Positions 14,869 through 24,751 are shown, numbered from the stretch's first letter. The stretch: 34,361 bases of DNA from Candidatus Pararuminococcus gallinarum (GCA_904419775.1 CAJFSX010000011.1:1-34361), one strand, 5' to 3'. The notes: generated by a model from the sequence alone, not told the origin. Numbers and translations are program-made.

Positions 14869-17100
14869 TTAGAAGGTCAACTGCTCTCCCAAATCCTCTG
14901 CCTTTGGCAGTGCACCGGCAGCTGGGTAGTTCTTTGCCCGGTAGCGGTGGGGGCTTGTGAGCATATCGTCCTTGTATTCTACCGCTTGCTCCACAAAAGC
15001 ATTTTTCCGCAGTGTCATCACCTGAACGCCTTGGGTGCTCTTGGTTGTCTTGACGGGAATCAGCGCAGTATTCACAAGAAGCATTCGCTGGCTGGACGCC
15101 TTGAGCAAGAGTTCGCAGTCCGCTTTGACATAGAAAACCGCCACAAGAGGCGACTTGTCACTGTATGCAGTTGTCAATTTTTTCCGGCGGGTTTTTGTTT
15201 CATAGGCGGAGAGGGGCACCTTGGCCGCCTTGCCGTTTTGGAAAACAAAAACCAAGTATCCGCTGTAATCGGTGGTGACGATCATGGCCGCCACACTCTC
15301 TCCCTCGTCCATTCCCAGACGAGCAGGGATATATTCACCCAGGACACTGGCTTTTTGGTCATCAAACTCACAGGCTCTGGTCTTGTAAACTTGCTGACGA
15401 TCCGTAAAGAAGAGAAGCTCAGCCGTGTTCGTGCTCTCCACAGAAGTGCTGATAGCGTCGCCCTCTTTGAGCTTCTGTTCGCCACCCATCCGCAGGGAAA
15501 GGGGGGTGATTTTCTTAAAATATCCCTCCTGGGTCAGGAAAAGGTTGACTGCATAGTCGGGAATTTCCTCCTCCACCTCGGTTTCCTCTGCTTCATCCAC
15601 ATAGATAATCATGGTCTTTCGAGGCTGAGCGTATTTTTTCTTGACCGCTTTCAGCTCCTCAATGATGACCGCCTTGATTTTTTTCTTATCCGCTAGGATC
15701 TCTTCTGTGCGCTTAATATCCGCTTTAAGATCCTCTACCTCCGCGGTCCGCTTGAGAATATATTCCCGGTTGAGGTGGCGCAGCTTAATTTCCGCCACAA
15801 ATTCAGCCTGTACCTCGTCGATACCAAAGCCGATCATCAGGTTGGGAACAACTTCTTCCTCTTCCTCGGTTTCCCGGACAATCCTCACCGCCTTGTCAAT
15901 ATCGAGGAGGATCTTGGATAACCCCAAAAGCAGGTGGAGTTTATCCTGCTTCTTTTTGAGATCAAAGTAAAGCCTGCGCTTCACACATTCCAGCCGGAAG
16001 GCCACCCATTCTTCAATGAGTTCATAAACCCCCATGACCTTCGGTGTGCCGCCGATGAGCACATTAAAGTTAGCAGAAAAACTGTCTTCCAAGGGGGTCA
16101 TCCGGAAAAGTTTCTGCATCAGCTTTTCCGCATCTACCCCTCGTTTCAGGTCGATGGTGATTTTCAGTCCCGACAGGTCCGTCTCGTCCCGCATGTCTGA
16201 GATCTCTCTGATCTTACCGGATTTGATCAGATCCACTACCTTGTCCATAATAGCCTCTACCGTGGTCGTAGGAGGAATCTCGGTAATTTCAATCCGGTTG
16301 CCGGACTTATCATAGGTATACCGGGCCCGTACCTTTATGGAGCCACGGCCGGTACGGTACATCCGTTCCAGTTCCTTCTCATCATAGCGCATGAACCCAC
16401 CGCCGGGAAAATCTGGTCCCTTCAGGGTTTCAAACAGGTCATGCTCTGGATTTTTCATCAGGGCAATGGTGCTGTCACAAACCTCCCCCAGGTTAAAGGG
16501 GCAGATGGCGCTGGCCATTCCCACGGCGATACCCACGTTGGAGTTGACCAAAATAGAGGGAAAGGTGACCGGCAGAAGGGAGGGTTCCTTCATGGTGTTG
16601 TCGTAATTGTCTACCAGATCCACGGTATCCTTGTCAATATCTGCAAAAAGCTCGGCCGCAATTGGAGCCAGTTTGACCTCCGTATAACGGGAGGCGGCAT
16701 AAGCCATATCCCTAGAATATGCCTTGCCAAAGTTTCCTTTCGAATCAATATAAGGATGCAGCAGAGCTTCACATCCCCGGGTCATCCGGACCATAGTTTC
16801 ATAAATGGCCTGATCGCCATGGGGATTGAGCTTCATGGTTTGCCCTACTACATTGGCAGATTTGGTTCTCGCTCCGTTTAATAACCCCATTTTATACATT
16901 GTGTATAAAAGCTTCCGATGAGAAGGCTTAAATCCATCAATTTCCGGAATGGCACGGGAGAGGATGACGCTCATGGCGTAGGGCATATAGTTTTTTTCCA
17001 GGGTGTCGGTAATGGGCTGCTCCACCACTACCCCTGCATTTTCCAGGTGGGCCTTAGCGTTTGCCTTCGGCCTCTGGGGCATCTTTTTTTTGGGAGACAT
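14869..17100 (-). CDS. parC: DNA topoisomerase IV-like subunit A
   Basis: The DNA-breaking subunit of a type IIA topoisomerase; 743 residues. The winged-helix/tower region includes DGFKPSHRKLLYTM (about 55-68), NPHGDQAIYET (92-102) and the catalytic Tyr139 in AASRYTE. The C-terminal part (about 520-715) has repeats of beta-pinwheel type (GYFKKITPLSL, QVYKTRACEFDD, KAAKVPLS). I find no GyrA box (QRRGGKG-like), which favours topoisomerase IV-like decatenation over gyrase supercoiling. The GNFGKAYSRDMAYAASRYTE segment differs from standard GyrA/ParC (usually GNFGS-DGD-AAAMRYTE) and marks a divergent clostridial clade. The Ser that binds quinolones is Gln97 here. GGAGG lies 6 nt before the ATG, and parE ends 22 nt upstream. 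A regular gyrase is presumably encoded elsewhere. Confidence 0.9.
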   Translation of the reverse strand: MSPKKKMPQRPKANAKAHLENAGVVVEQPITDTLEKNYMPYAMSVILSRAIPEIDGFKPSHRKLLYTMYKMGLLNGARTKSANVVGQTMKLNPHGDQAIYETMVRMTRGCEALLHPYIDSKGNFGKAYSRDMAYAASRYTEVKLAPIAAELFADIDKDTVDLVDNYDNTMKEPSLLPVTFPSILVNSNVGIAVGMASAICPFNLGEVCDSTIALMKNPEHDLFETLKGPDFPGGGFMRYDEKELERMYRTGRGSIKVRARYTYDKSGNRIEITEIPPTTTVEAIMDKVVDLIKSGKIREISDMRDETDLSGLKITIDLKRGVDAEKLMQKLFRMTPLEDSFSANFNVLIGGTPKVMGVYELIEEWVAFRLECVKRRLYFDLKKKQDKLHLLLGLSKILLDIDKAVRIVRETEEEEEVVPNLMIGFGIDEVQAEFVAEIKLRHLNREYILKRTAEVEDLKADIKRTEEILADKKKIKAVIIEELKAVKKKYAQPRKTMIIYVDEAEETEVEEEIPDYAVNLFLTQEGYFKKITPLSLRMGGEQKLKEGDAISTSVESTNTAELLFFTDRQQVYKTRACEFDDQKASVLGEYIPARLGMDEGESVAAMIVTTDYSGYLVFVFQNGKAAKVPLSAYETKTRRKKLTTAYSDKSPLVAVFYVKADCELLLKASSQRMLLVNTALIPVKTTKSTQGVQVMTLRKNAFVEQAVEYKDDMLTSPHRYRAKNYPAAGALPKAEDLGEQLTF

Positions 17101-17122
17101 GTTGTTCCTCCGTCCGATGAAA

Positions 17123-19105
17123 TTAAGAGACGTCCGCAGCGTCTAAATAGAGATAGCCATACTGGGAGATAAAGTCCTTTCTTCCCGCTAGGTTTTCTCC
17201 CAACAGCAGGTCGAACATCTCGCTGGTGGCCTTGGCGTCATCGGGACTGACCTTGATGAGCCTTCTGGTCTCCGGATTCATGGTGGTCAGCCACATCATA
17301 TCCGGCTCGTTTTCACCCAGCCCCTTAGAGCGCTGGATGGTGTACTTATTCTTCCCGATTTTCTCTAGGATCGACGCTTTTTCCGCCTCAGTATAGGCAA
17401 AATAAGTTTCCCCCTTGGAATTGATCTCATACAGCGGAGATTCCGCAATGAAAACATAGCCCTGCTCAATGAGGGTGGGGGTCAAGGTATAGAGCATGGT
17501 GAGAATCAGGGTCCGGATTTGGAAACCATCCACATCAGCATCGGTGCAGATGACAATCTTACTCCATCGGAGCCCTTCTAGGTCAAAGGAAGAGAGGTCT
17601 TTATTGGCCTTGCTCTTGACCTCGACCCCACAGCCTAGCACCTTGATAATATCGGTGATTATGTCATTTTTGAAGATCTTATCATACTCTGCTTTCAGGC
17701 AGTTGAGGATCTTTCCCCGCACCGGGATAATAGCCTGAAACTCGGCATCCCGCCCTAATTTACAAGCGCCCAAGGCGGAGTCTCCCTCCACGATGTAGAT
17801 CTCCCGGCGGGAGGTATCTCTGGTGCGGCAGTCGACGAATTTCTGGACCCGGTTTGCCAGGTCAATGGTCCCTGCCAGCTTCTTTTTGATGTTGAGCCTT
17901 GTCTTTTCCGCATTCTCGCGGCTGCGCTTGTTGATCAGCACCTGTTCAGCGATCTTTGCCGCATCATCCGGATTCTCAATAAAGTAAATTTCCAGCTGGT
18001 GCTTGAGAAACTCGGTCATGCAGTCGTAGATAAATTTATTGGTGATGGCCTTCTTGGTCTGATTTTCGTAGGAGGTCTGGGTGGAGAAGGAGGAAGAAAC
18101 CAGAATCAGGCATTCCTCCACATCCACAAAGGAGATTTTCCCCTCGTTTTTTAGGTACTTACCGCTCTGTTTGAGATAAGCATCAATTTGACTGACAAAG
18201 GCCTGCTTTACCGCCCGCTCCGGAGAGCCGCCATGTTCCAAATGGCTGGAATTGTGGTAATATTCGATTAGCTTGGTTCGGTTGGAAAAACAGCAGGCCA
18301 CCTGCAGTTTTACCTTGTATTCCGGTTTGTCTTCCCGGTCCCGGCCCTTTCTCTCCCCAGTCCAATACTGAACCGGGGTCAAGAAATTTTCGCCGGCAAT
18401 CTCTTTGACATAGTCCACAATGCCTTCTTCATAAAGGAATTCCTGTTCGTCAAAGCCCTTGTCTGTCTGTACCCGCAGCACAAAACGAAGTCCGGCGTTG
18501 ACCACTGCTTGACGCTTGAGTATTTCGGTGTAGTATTCATCGGGCACATCAATGTCGGTAAAAACGTCCAGATCCGGCTTCCATTTGATTCTGGTACCCG
18601 TCCGCTTTTTCTTTACCTCTTGTTTCTGTAGTCCTCCGACATTTTCGCCTCTTTCAAAATGCAGATTATATTGATATCCATCTCGGAAAATTTCCACATC
18701 CATATATTCCGACGCATACTGGGTCGCGCAGAGGCCCAGTCCATTGAGTCCCAGAGAGAATTCGTAACTTTCCCCTTCATTGGTCCTGTACTTTCCCCCT
18801 GCGTAGAGCTCGCAGAACACCAGCTCCCAGTTATATTTCTTCTCATTGTTGTTATAGTCCACCGGAATGCCCCGGCCAAAGTCCTCCACTTCCACCGAGT
18901 GATCCAGGTACTTGGTAATGATGATCTTGTCTCCGTGGCCTTCCCTGGCCTCATCGATGGAGTTGGAAAGGATCTCAAAGATGGAATGCTCACAGCCTTC
19001 AATACCATCGGAGCCAAAAATAACGGCAGGACGCTTACGCACCCGGTCAGCGCCCTTGAGAGCTTGGATGCTGTCGTTGCCGTACTCTGCTGTTTTTCTT
19101 GCCAT
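17123..19105 (-). CDS. parE: DNA topoisomerase IV-like subunit B
   Basis: The ATPase subunit of the same topoisomerase; 660 residues. The GHKL fold shows EILSNSIDEAREG (Mg/ATP Asn), VEDFGRGIPVD and LGLNGLGLCATQYAS, all looser than the usual RPGMYIGST / GLHGVG forms; the first is IFGSDGIEGCEH here. The transducer lysine motif is ENQTKKAI. TOPRIM metal residues are intact (YIVEGDSALGACKLGRD and VICTDADVDG). The C-terminus carries RSKGLGENEPDMMW. I start at the MARKTAEYG Met, which has GGGGAGG 9 nt upstream; a GTG 18 codons earlier is possible. It is the first gene of a two-gene operon with parC and has a strong promoter about 140 nt upstream. Confidence 0.9.
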   Translation of the reverse strand: MARKTAEYGNDSIQALKGADRVRKRPAVIFGSDGIEGCEHSIFEILSNSIDEAREGHGDKIIITKYLDHSVEVEDFGRGIPVDYNNNEKKYNWELVFCELYAGGKYRTNEGESYEFSLGLNGLGLCATQYASEYMDVEIFRDGYQYNLHFERGENVGGLQKQEVKKKRTGTRIKWKPDLDVFTDIDVPDEYYTEILKRQAVVNAGLRFVLRVQTDKGFDEQEFLYEEGIVDYVKEIAGENFLTPVQYWTGERKGRDREDKPEYKVKLQVACCFSNRTKLIEYYHNSSHLEHGGSPERAVKQAFVSQIDAYLKQSGKYLKNEGKISFVDVEECLILVSSSFSTQTSYENQTKKAITNKFIYDCMTEFLKHQLEIYFIENPDDAAKIAEQVLINKRSRENAEKTRLNIKKKLAGTIDLANRVQKFVDCRTRDTSRREIYIVEGDSALGACKLGRDAEFQAIIPVRGKILNCLKAEYDKIFKNDIITDIIKVLGCGVEVKSKANKDLSSFDLEGLRWSKIVICTDADVDGFQIRTLILTMLYTLTPTLIEQGYVFIAESPLYEINSKGETYFAYTEAEKASILEKIGKNKYTIQRSKGLGENEPDMMWLTTMNPETRRLIKVSPDDAKATSEMFDLLLGENLAGRKDFISQYGYLYLDAADVS

Positions 19106-19155
19106 GAATTTTAACCTCCCCGCTCCGGCAGCTTCCGGAGCAGCTTTCGCTTCTA

Positions 19156-19221
19156 TCACTTGAAAGGATACCCACTTTTGTCACAAATACTTTTTACTTG
19201 TTTCAATGGTTCTTTTTTCAT
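19156..19221 (-). other. Possible 21-codon leader ORF upstream of parE
   Basis: Within the parE leader an ATG preceded by GAGGAT opens a 21-codon ORF (peptide begins MKKEPLKQ, three of its first eight residues being Lys). Its TGA overlaps an in-frame GTG of the extended parE ORF. A 7-bp hairpin (19122-19128 with 19135-19141) then sits just before the parE ribosome binding site. The spacing of the ORF's own ribosome binding site is short, so translation is uncertain. Confidence 0.25.
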
Positions 19222-19243
19222 ATCCTCACACAATTTATTTTTC

Positions 19244-19272
19244 ATTGTAACCCAAAGTTTTCCATCCGTCAA
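19244..19272 (-). promoter_or_regulatory. Strong promoter of parE-parC
   Basis: -35 TTGACG (19267-19272), 17-nt spacer and -10 TACAAT (19244-19249) on the minus strand; each hexamer is one base from consensus. It predicts a leader of about 130 nt. Confidence 0.75.
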
Positions 19273-19317
19273 ATTCGCCGGTTACTCAGCAATACAAAGG
19301 TTGTGGAAAGCACAAAC

Positions 19318-19352
19318 AAAAACCGGCTGTTTTCACAAACATCCGGTTTTTT
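19318..19352 (-). terminator. Intrinsic terminator of ftsH
   Basis: Outer arms AAAAACCGG (19318-19326) and CCGGTTTTT (19343-19351) continue inward through one mismatch into TGTTT/AAACA, giving about 14 bp in all. A T-rich tract follows on the minus strand. It ends the ftsH cluster just before the parE promoter. Confidence 0.85.
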
Positions 19353-19369
19353 GTCCCTTATTCCATCGG

Positions 19370-21343
19370 TTAAATGATAGGGGGCTCTTCTTCGGGCCGC
19401 TGTCCCAAAACCTCACCTGCATCAGCGCCCTCTTGGAAGGTGTCTCCGCCGTTTTCCTTCTTGGGCGCGCCGTTGGTGGTGAAATACTGCTCTGGGTCGC
19501 CCTCAATAGCACCAAACTGAGGATCCTCCATCAGCTTTTTAAACTCAAGGCCTTCAATTTTCTCATGTTCAAAGAGATAGACTGCCACTTTATGGAGCTT
19601 ATCCATATGAGTAGAGAGAATGTCCTTGGTGTTTTCATAGGCAGTATCGATAATCTCCCGGATCTCCGAGTCGATTTCCGCCGCCACATTCTCCGAGTAA
19701 TCCCGGTTGTGGGCAATATCCATCCCCAGGAATACCTCGCCCTGGTCTTGGCCATAGACGATAGGCCCCAGCTTCTCACTGAAGCCGTAGCGGGTCACCA
19801 TGCTCCGAGCAATGCTGGTGGCTCGCTCAATATCGTTGGAGGCGCCGGTGGAGATATCCTCCAGCACCAGTTTTTCCGCTACTCGTCCACCCAGCAGGGT
19901 CACAATCTGCTCCATCATTTCCTTTTTGCCTACATAGCTCTTATCCTCAGCGGGCAGGCTCATGGTGTAGCCGCCAGCCATTCCTCGGGGAATAATGGAA
20001 ATCTGATGAACAGGGTCCTGGGTAGGACAATAGTAGGTACAGATGGCGTGGCCGGCCTCGTGATAAGAGGTGAGCTTCTTATCCTTGTCTGTAACTTTAT
20101 GAGAGCGCTTTTCAGGGCCTGCCACCACCTTGATGGTCGCTTCCTCGATCTGCTCCATAGTGATGGCCTTGAGGTTCTTTCTCGCTGCCAGAAGCGCCGC
20201 CTCGTTAACCAGGTTCTCTAAATCCGCACCGGTGAAACCCGCTGTGGACTTGGCAATGACAGACAGGTCCACATCAGGTCCAATGGGCTTATTGCGGGTA
20301 TGCACCTTGAGGATATCCTCCCGCCCTTTGACGTCAGGGTACCCCACCACGATCTGCCGGTCAAAACGGCCAGGCCGCATGAGCGCAGGGTCCAGAATAT
20401 CCCGGCGGTTGGTGGCTGCAATAACAATGACGCCGGTATTCATCCCGAAGCCATCCATCTCCACCAGCAACTGGTTGAGGGTCTGCTCCCTTTCATCGTG
20501 GCCGCCGCCCAGGCCTGCACCTCTGTGCCGGCCCACTGCGTCGATCTCGTCAATAAATACAATGCTGGGAGCGTTCTTTTTCGCGTTTTCAAACAAGTCC
20601 CTAACACGGGAAGCACCTACACCTACAAACATCTCCACAAAGTCAGAGCCGGAGATGGAGAAGAAAGGTACGCCAGCCTCCCCGGCCACTGCCCGAGCCA
20701 GCAGGGTTTTACCTGTTCCCGGAGGTCCCATAAGCAGTACACCTTTGGGGATACGGGCACCCAGTTCGTTAAACTTGCGGGGATTTTTGAGAAATTCCAC
20801 GATTTCCTGCAGCTCTGCCTTTTCTTCCTCGGCTCCTGCCACATCGGCAAAGGTGGTCTTGGGACCATCCGGCGGCTGCTTGACCTTGGCTTTGGAAAAG
20901 GTATTCATCTTCCCTGTTCCGCCGCCGGCCTGGCGCATCATCATCACCCAGAAGATGACCAATGCTCCCACCAAAAGCAGGGAGGGCAGCATGGATAACC
21001 ACCACGGAATTTCTGTGGCAGGTATCTGATCGAAGGTCATTTTCGCATCGGGATGCGCTTCGTTGTATGCTGCCACATGTTCTTTGATATCATCAAGGAA
21101 CACGCCCACATTGGCAACTTTATAGATGATAGGGCTCTCCTGCCCTGCCACTTTGAGCGTTAGTTCCCCTGTACCAAAGTCAAGGGTATAGTCCGTTACC
21201 TGTTGTGTCTCAAAGAGATTGAGCACCTCACTATATCTCATTTGAGAAGTGGGTCTCATGGTATAGAGTACGGACATTGCTAAAATCAGCAAAACCAGTA
21301 AGGCAATATACAGCCCTATATTTCTGGGTTTTTTGGTTGCCAA
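19370..21343 (-). CDS. ftsH: ATP-dependent zinc metalloprotease FtsH
   Basis: A membrane-bound hexameric AAA+ protease that extracts and degrades damaged membrane and some cytosolic proteins; 657 residues. Two N-terminal transmembrane helices (about 9-28 and 114-136) flank a short extracytoplasmic domain. The AAA+ domain has Walker A GPPGTGKT (206-213), Walker B IVFIDEID (261-268) and the second region of homology near [18 protein letters not shown]. The protease has HEAGH (428-432) as zinc ligands. The start codon is TTG at 21343, with AGGAG 9 nt upstream, a rare start that may lower expression. The hpt-ftsH order of Bacillus (tilS-hpt-ftsH) is kept. Confidence 0.97.
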   Translation of the reverse strand: MATKKPRNIGLYIALLVLLILAMSVLYTMRPTSQMRYSEVLNLFETQQVTDYTLDFGTGELTLKVAGQESPIIYKVANVGVFLDDIKEHVAAYNEAHPDAKMTFDQIPATEIPWWLSMLPSLLLVGALVIFWVMMMRQAGGGTGKMNTFSKAKVKQPPDGPKTTFADVAGAEEEKAELQEIVEFLKNPRKFNELGARIPKGVLLMGPPGTGKTLLARAVAGEAGVPFFSISGSDFVEMFVGVGASRVRDLFENAKKNAPSIVFIDEIDAVGRHRGAGLGGGHDEREQTLNQLLVEMDGFGMNTGVIVIAATNRRDILDPALMRPGRFDRQIVVGYPDVKGREDILKVHTRNKPIGPDVDLSVIAKSTAGFTGADLENLVNEAALLAARKNLKAITMEQIEEATIKVVAGPEKRSHKVTDKDKKLTSYHEAGHAICTYYCPTQDPVHQISIIPRGMAGGYTMSLPAEDKSYVGKKEMMEQIVTLLGGRVAEKLVLEDISTGASNDIERATSIARSMVTRYGFSEKLGPIVYGQDQGEVFLGMDIAHNRDYSENVAAEIDSEIREIIDTAYENTKDILSTHMDKLHKVAVYLFEHEKIEGLEFKKLMEDPQFGAIEGDPEQYFTTNGAPKKENGGDTFQEGADAGEVLGQRPEEEPPII

Positions 21344-21417
21344 ATAGCGTCACTCCTTTTTCTTTCATTGTTCCATCCTTATGGGAAGAGTTCTGGCCAA
21401 AAGGCCTATATTGCTTG

Positions 21418-21441
21418 GCCGCATTTCTCCGAGAATGCGGC
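21418..21441 (-). terminator. Hairpin between hpt and ftsH
   Basis: An 8-bp perfect stem (GCCGCATT 21418-21425 with AATGCGGC 21434-21441) and 8-nt loop begins 3 bp past the hpt stop. No T-tract follows on the minus strand, so it is more likely a processing or stability element than a full terminator. Confidence 0.4.
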
Positions 21442-21443
21442 TG

Positions 21444-21983
21444 CTATTTTTCATAAACGCAGGGTTTCAATACACCCACATAGGGTAGGTTGCGGTATTT
21501 TTCTGCATAGTCCAGCCCATATCCTACCACAAATTCATCCGGCACGTCAAAGCAGACATAGTCGGCCTGGATATCGGCCTGCCGGCGGGCAGGCTTATCT
21601 AAGAGGGTAGCAATCCGGATGCTTTTAGGGCCTCTCTTGGAGAGCATGTCGCGCAGGTAGCTCAGTGTCATACCGCTGTCCAAAATATCCTCTACAAGCA
21701 GCAGGTCAAGCCCTTCCAATGGGCGGTCCAGATCTTTGATAATCTTGACCTCTCCGGATGTCTTTACTCCGGAACCATAGCTGGAAACCGACATAAAATC
21801 AATGGCGGCATTGACCGTAATCGCTCGCATCAAGTCAGCCATGAACACTACAGAGCCTTTGAGCACACTGACCAGCAGCAGATTTTTATCCGCGTAGTCC
21901 TTGCTGATTTGCGCACCGATCTCCTGCACCTTCGCCGCGATTTCTTCTTCACTGAGCAATACCTTTAAAATGTCATCCTTCAT
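21444..21983 (-). CDS. hpt: Hypoxanthine(-guanine) phosphoribosyltransferase
   Basis: Salvages hypoxanthine and guanine to IMP and GMP using PRPP; 179 residues. The PRPP-binding motif [17 protein letters not shown] is intact, and [20 protein letters not shown] is the conserved C-terminal segment that stacks on the purine. I start at [10 protein letters not shown], which has GGAGGGG 6 nt upstream and matches the usual family N-terminus. An ATG at 22001 that overlaps the tilS stop (TAATG) with GAGG upstream is a real alternative and would add six residues. It sits between tilS and ftsH as in Bacillus. Confidence 0.95.
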   Translation of the reverse strand: MKDDILKVLLSEEEIAAKVQEIGAQISKDYADKNLLLVSVLKGSVVFMADLMRAITVNAAIDFMSVSSYGSGVKTSGEVKIIKDLDRPLEGLDLLLVEDILDSGMTLSYLRDMLSKRGPKSIRIATLLDKPARRQADIQADYVCFDVPDEFVVGYGLDYAEKYRNLPYVGVLKPCVYEK

Positions 21984-22000
21984 GTCAAACCCCTCCGCCA

Positions 22001-23368
22001 TTACGTTTCCTCTATCTCTATCCAAAGAATGCGCCGGGTTTTCTCAGAGACCCTCACCGTCTCATCACAGCCAAAGCCATAGACCCAGAGCACCTTTTTA
22101 TCATCTGCCAAAAGAGGGATTCTATCCCTGCTCTCGGCCGGGATTCCCGCTTCTGCAAACAGCTTTTTCAGCGTCTTGGTAAGGCCCCGGCCTGCAAGTC
22201 GGATACGATCTCCCGGTTTCCGCATTCTAATGCGTGCAGTAAGGCTTATTCTATCATAGTCCAGAGTATTTTTTAATACCTTTTGATGAAATTTTTTTAA
22301 ATTCTCCAACTTTTCGCGGTTAATTAACTCCAACCGCAGCTGTTTCCCGTCGCCAATGGGATATGTCCCCGGCAAAACCGGCACCGAAATATCCGGCACG
22401 GGGGGCAAAAATCGATGGATCCAAAACTTTCCGCCCTGGGACCGGCAATAAAGATGCCGCGACAGCTCCACCGTTCCTCCCGGCTTTAAGATCTTTTCAA
22501 TCAGTTCCAGCTGGGTTCCCGAACAGGAGGCATCGGATTCCAGCAAAATTAAGCGGATGGCTCTGCCCCGGAGTGCCTCGGGGAGATTTGCAAGCTCTGC
22601 TGCACGGAAATATCTTCCCCCACTCGGGCTGATATCCTCTAGCGCCGCATCTTCCACCGCTTTCCGGGCAGCGTCCTCCAAAAATGCTTCATCTTGCTGT
22701 AGGAGCCGCTGGGTCTTTCCAAAGTTCTTTTCAAATCCTGGATGGATCTTGTAAAGGGCTGGTATCACATGGTGACGGATATAGTTTCTGGTATAATCAT
22801 CGGATAGGTTGGTGCTGTCGGTCACATAGGAAAGGCTGTGTTGCCTACAGTACTCCTCTACCTGCCTTCTCGTAAAGGACAGCAGCGGCCGGAGAATATC
22901 CCCCCGCTGCAATGGAATGCCGCATAAACCCCGCAGCCCTGTACCCCGTGCCAAATGGAAAATAGCAGTTTCCATGCTGTCCGAAAGAGTATGCGCTGTG
23001 GCAACCCATGCATGATGTTCCTCAGCCAAAAACGAAAAAAAGGCGTAACGCTCTTCCCTCCCGCAAAGTTCCAAAGAAATCCCTAGTTCCTTTGCCTTAG
23101 AAATCACGTCAACGTCTTTGACAAACAGGGGAACTCCGAGGCGCTCGCACAGGCTGCGGACAAAATTCTCATCCCGGTCCGCTTCTTCTCCCCGGATGTG
23201 GTGATTGAGATGGCACGCCATCACCGCCATTCCCAATTGCTCTCGGATACTCAGCATCAGGTGCAGAAGGCAAACGGAATCCGCCCCTCCCGAAAGGGCG
23301 ACAATGATTGCCTCTCTCTCGTGAAGAGCCGGATTCTTTTCAAGAATGTCCAGCACCTTATGGTTCAC
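22001..23368 (-). CDS. tilS: tRNA(Ile)-lysidine synthetase
   Basis: Modifies C34 of the CAU-anticodon tRNA-Ile to lysidine, changing both charging and codon reading from Met to Ile; essential in most bacteria. It has 455 residues. The N-type ATP-pyrophosphatase P-loop is [14 protein letters not shown] (SGGADS at 26-31), followed by the [15 protein letters not shown] substrate segment, a linker helix domain, and a TilS C-terminal domain ([19 protein letters not shown] near 380-400). The start is taken as GTG at 23368, which overlaps the end of dnaB by 11 nt and has GGAG 10 nt upstream. A GTG four codons later is also possible. The in-frame ORF farther upstream is dnaB sequence in another frame. 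Confidence 0.94.
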   Translation of the reverse strand: MNHKVLDILEKNPALHEREAIIVALSGGADSVCLLHLMLSIREQLGMAVMACHLNHHIRGEEADRDENFVRSLCERLGVPLFVKDVDVISKAKELGISLELCGREERYAFFSFLAEEHHAWVATAHTLSDSMETAIFHLARGTGLRGLCGIPLQRGDILRPLLSFTRRQVEEYCRQHSLSYVTDSTNLSDDYTRNYIRHHVIPALYKIHPGFEKNFGKTQRLLQQDEAFLEDAARKAVEDAALEDISPSGGRYFRAAELANLPEALRGRAIRLILLESDASCSGTQLELIEKILKPGGTVELSRHLYCRSQGGKFWIHRFLPPVPDISVPVLPGTYPIGDGKQLRLELINREKLENLKKFHQKVLKNTLDYDRISLTARIRMRKPGDRIRLAGRGLTKTLKKLFAEAGIPAESRDRIPLLADDKKVLWVYGFGCDETVRVSEKTRRILWIEIEET

Positions 23369-24704
23369 TTCTAAACAACTCCAAATTTCCGAACCGGGTA
23401 TATTGACCGTCCCATGCCAACTTAACAACGCCAGTTTCACCATGACGGTTTTTAGAGACAATACACTCCGCTACGTTCTGTTCCTCTGACTCCCGGTTGT
23501 AATAGGCATCCCGGTAAAGGAACAATACAATATCCGAGTCCTGTTCAATAGAACCCGACTCTCTCAGGTCCGCCAGAATGGGACGATGGTCCGTTCTCGC
23601 CTCAGGGCCTCGAGAAAGCTGGGACAAGGTGATAATCGGCACATCCAGTTCCTTGGCCATAATCTTCAGATTTCGGGTGATCTCTGAAATCTCCACCACC
23701 CGGTTGTCATTGCGTCGTCCCGAGCTCATCAGCTGGAGATAGTCGATAACCACGAGTCCCAAATCCTTAATCCGGCGGAGCTTAGCCTTCATCTGCGCCA
23801 CTGTCATACCGGAGGTATCGTCGATATAGATCTTTGCCTTGGCAAGGTTCTGTGCCGTCATGGCCAGACGGACCCATTCTTCACTGGTCATATCACCGGT
23901 GCGCAGGGACATACTGGAAATCGACGCTTCTGAAGAAAGCATGCGGGATACCAGCTGCTCCTTGGTCATTTCCAGGGAAAAGATGGCCACCTTTTTCTTA
24001 GACTTCACAGCCACATTGGCGGCGATATTCAGCGCAAAGCTGGTCTTTCCCATGGCAGGCCGGGCCGCCAGCAAAATCAAATCCGATTTGTTGAGCCCTA
24101 CAGTGATGTTATCAAGGCCTGTAAAGCCGGAGGGAACCCCCATAAACTCTGACTTATTCTCACCGGACAGCTTTTGAAGCCTGTCATAGGTTTCAATGAT
24201 GATCTCATCAATCCGCTGTAATCCCTGAGAATCCCGTCCCTGACGAATATCAAAAATCTTCTGCTCTGCATAGTCCAGTAGGTTGGAGGCATCCCCGTGG
24301 CCGCTTTGAGAATTTTCAATGATCTCCTGAGAAGCGGTGATCAACCGGCGCAGATAATACTTTTCCGCCACAATCTTTGCGTAGGCCTCCACGTTGGTGG
24401 AGGTGGGGACAATCTGCGCTAAGGAAACCAGATACACCTTAGCGTCCTCATCGCTGTCGAAAATCTCATCGGATTTCACCGCTTCCAGCAATGTGACAAA
24501 GTCGATGGTCTGACCGGCGGTGAACATCCGCAGGATGGTGGAAAAAATCTGCCGGTTTTGCGGGCGGTAAAAGCAGTCGGGTGTGATGTATTCCAGCACC
24601 GAGGAAATACAAGAGGGATCGATCAAGATAGCCCCTAACACCGACTGTTCCGCCTCCAGGTTATAAGGGAGTTCCTGTCCAAAAAGTGCAGGCATCTCAT
24701 CCAT
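23358..24704 (-). CDS. dnaB: Replicative DNA helicase
   Basis: The ring helicase that unwinds DNA at the replication fork (called DnaC in Bacillus); 448 residues. The N-terminal DnaB domain begins LPYNLEAEQSVLGAILID. The RecA-like C-terminal domain has Walker A AARPAMGKTSFALNIA, Walker B LVVIDYLQLMSS, and the arginine-finger region ending SGSIEQDSDIVLFLYRD. I start at MDEMPALFG because GGAGG lies 8 nt upstream; earlier in-frame Met codons fall in the intergenic hairpin region. No intein is present. It follows rplI as in many Firmicutes and overlaps tilS. Confidence 0.97.
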   Translation of the reverse strand: MDEMPALFGQELPYNLEAEQSVLGAILIDPSCISSVLEYITPDCFYRPQNRQIFSTILRMFTAGQTIDFVTLLEAVKSDEIFDSDEDAKVYLVSLAQIVPTSTNVEAYAKIVAEKYYLRRLITASQEIIENSQSGHGDASNLLDYAEQKIFDIRQGRDSQGLQRIDEIIIETYDRLQKLSGENKSEFMGVPSGFTGLDNITVGLNKSDLILLAARPAMGKTSFALNIAANVAVKSKKKVAIFSLEMTKEQLVSRMLSSEASISSMSLRTGDMTSEEWVRLAMTAQNLAKAKIYIDDTSGMTVAQMKAKLRRIKDLGLVVIDYLQLMSSGRRNDNRVVEISEITRNLKIMAKELDVPIITLSQLSRGPEARTDHRPILADLRESGSIEQDSDIVLFLYRDAYYNRESEEQNVAECIVSKNRHGETGVVKLAWDGQYTRFGNLELFRSEP

Positions 24705-24751
24705 CTGCTTCACCTCCTCTGAGTATAACACTACATCTGCCCAGAATAAGC

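Noticed and set aside
14845..15696. 283-codon plus-strand ORF opposite parC
   Set aside because: Its composition is that of the complement of parC, with no domain or ribosome binding site; parC motifs account for the region.
19160..20221. 353-codon plus-strand ORF opposite ftsH
   Set aside because: Long only because ftsH codon use leaves the antisense frame open; it runs through the ftsH terminator and has no recognisable domain.
20130..21029. 299-codon plus-strand ORF opposite ftsH
   Set aside because: Ser/Pro/Arg-rich antisense translation of the AAA+ domain; no independent support.
23369..23461. Longer tilS start at the first in-frame Met
   Set aside because: The added residues are the dnaB 3' end read in another frame; a GTG with a ribosome binding site lies at 23368.
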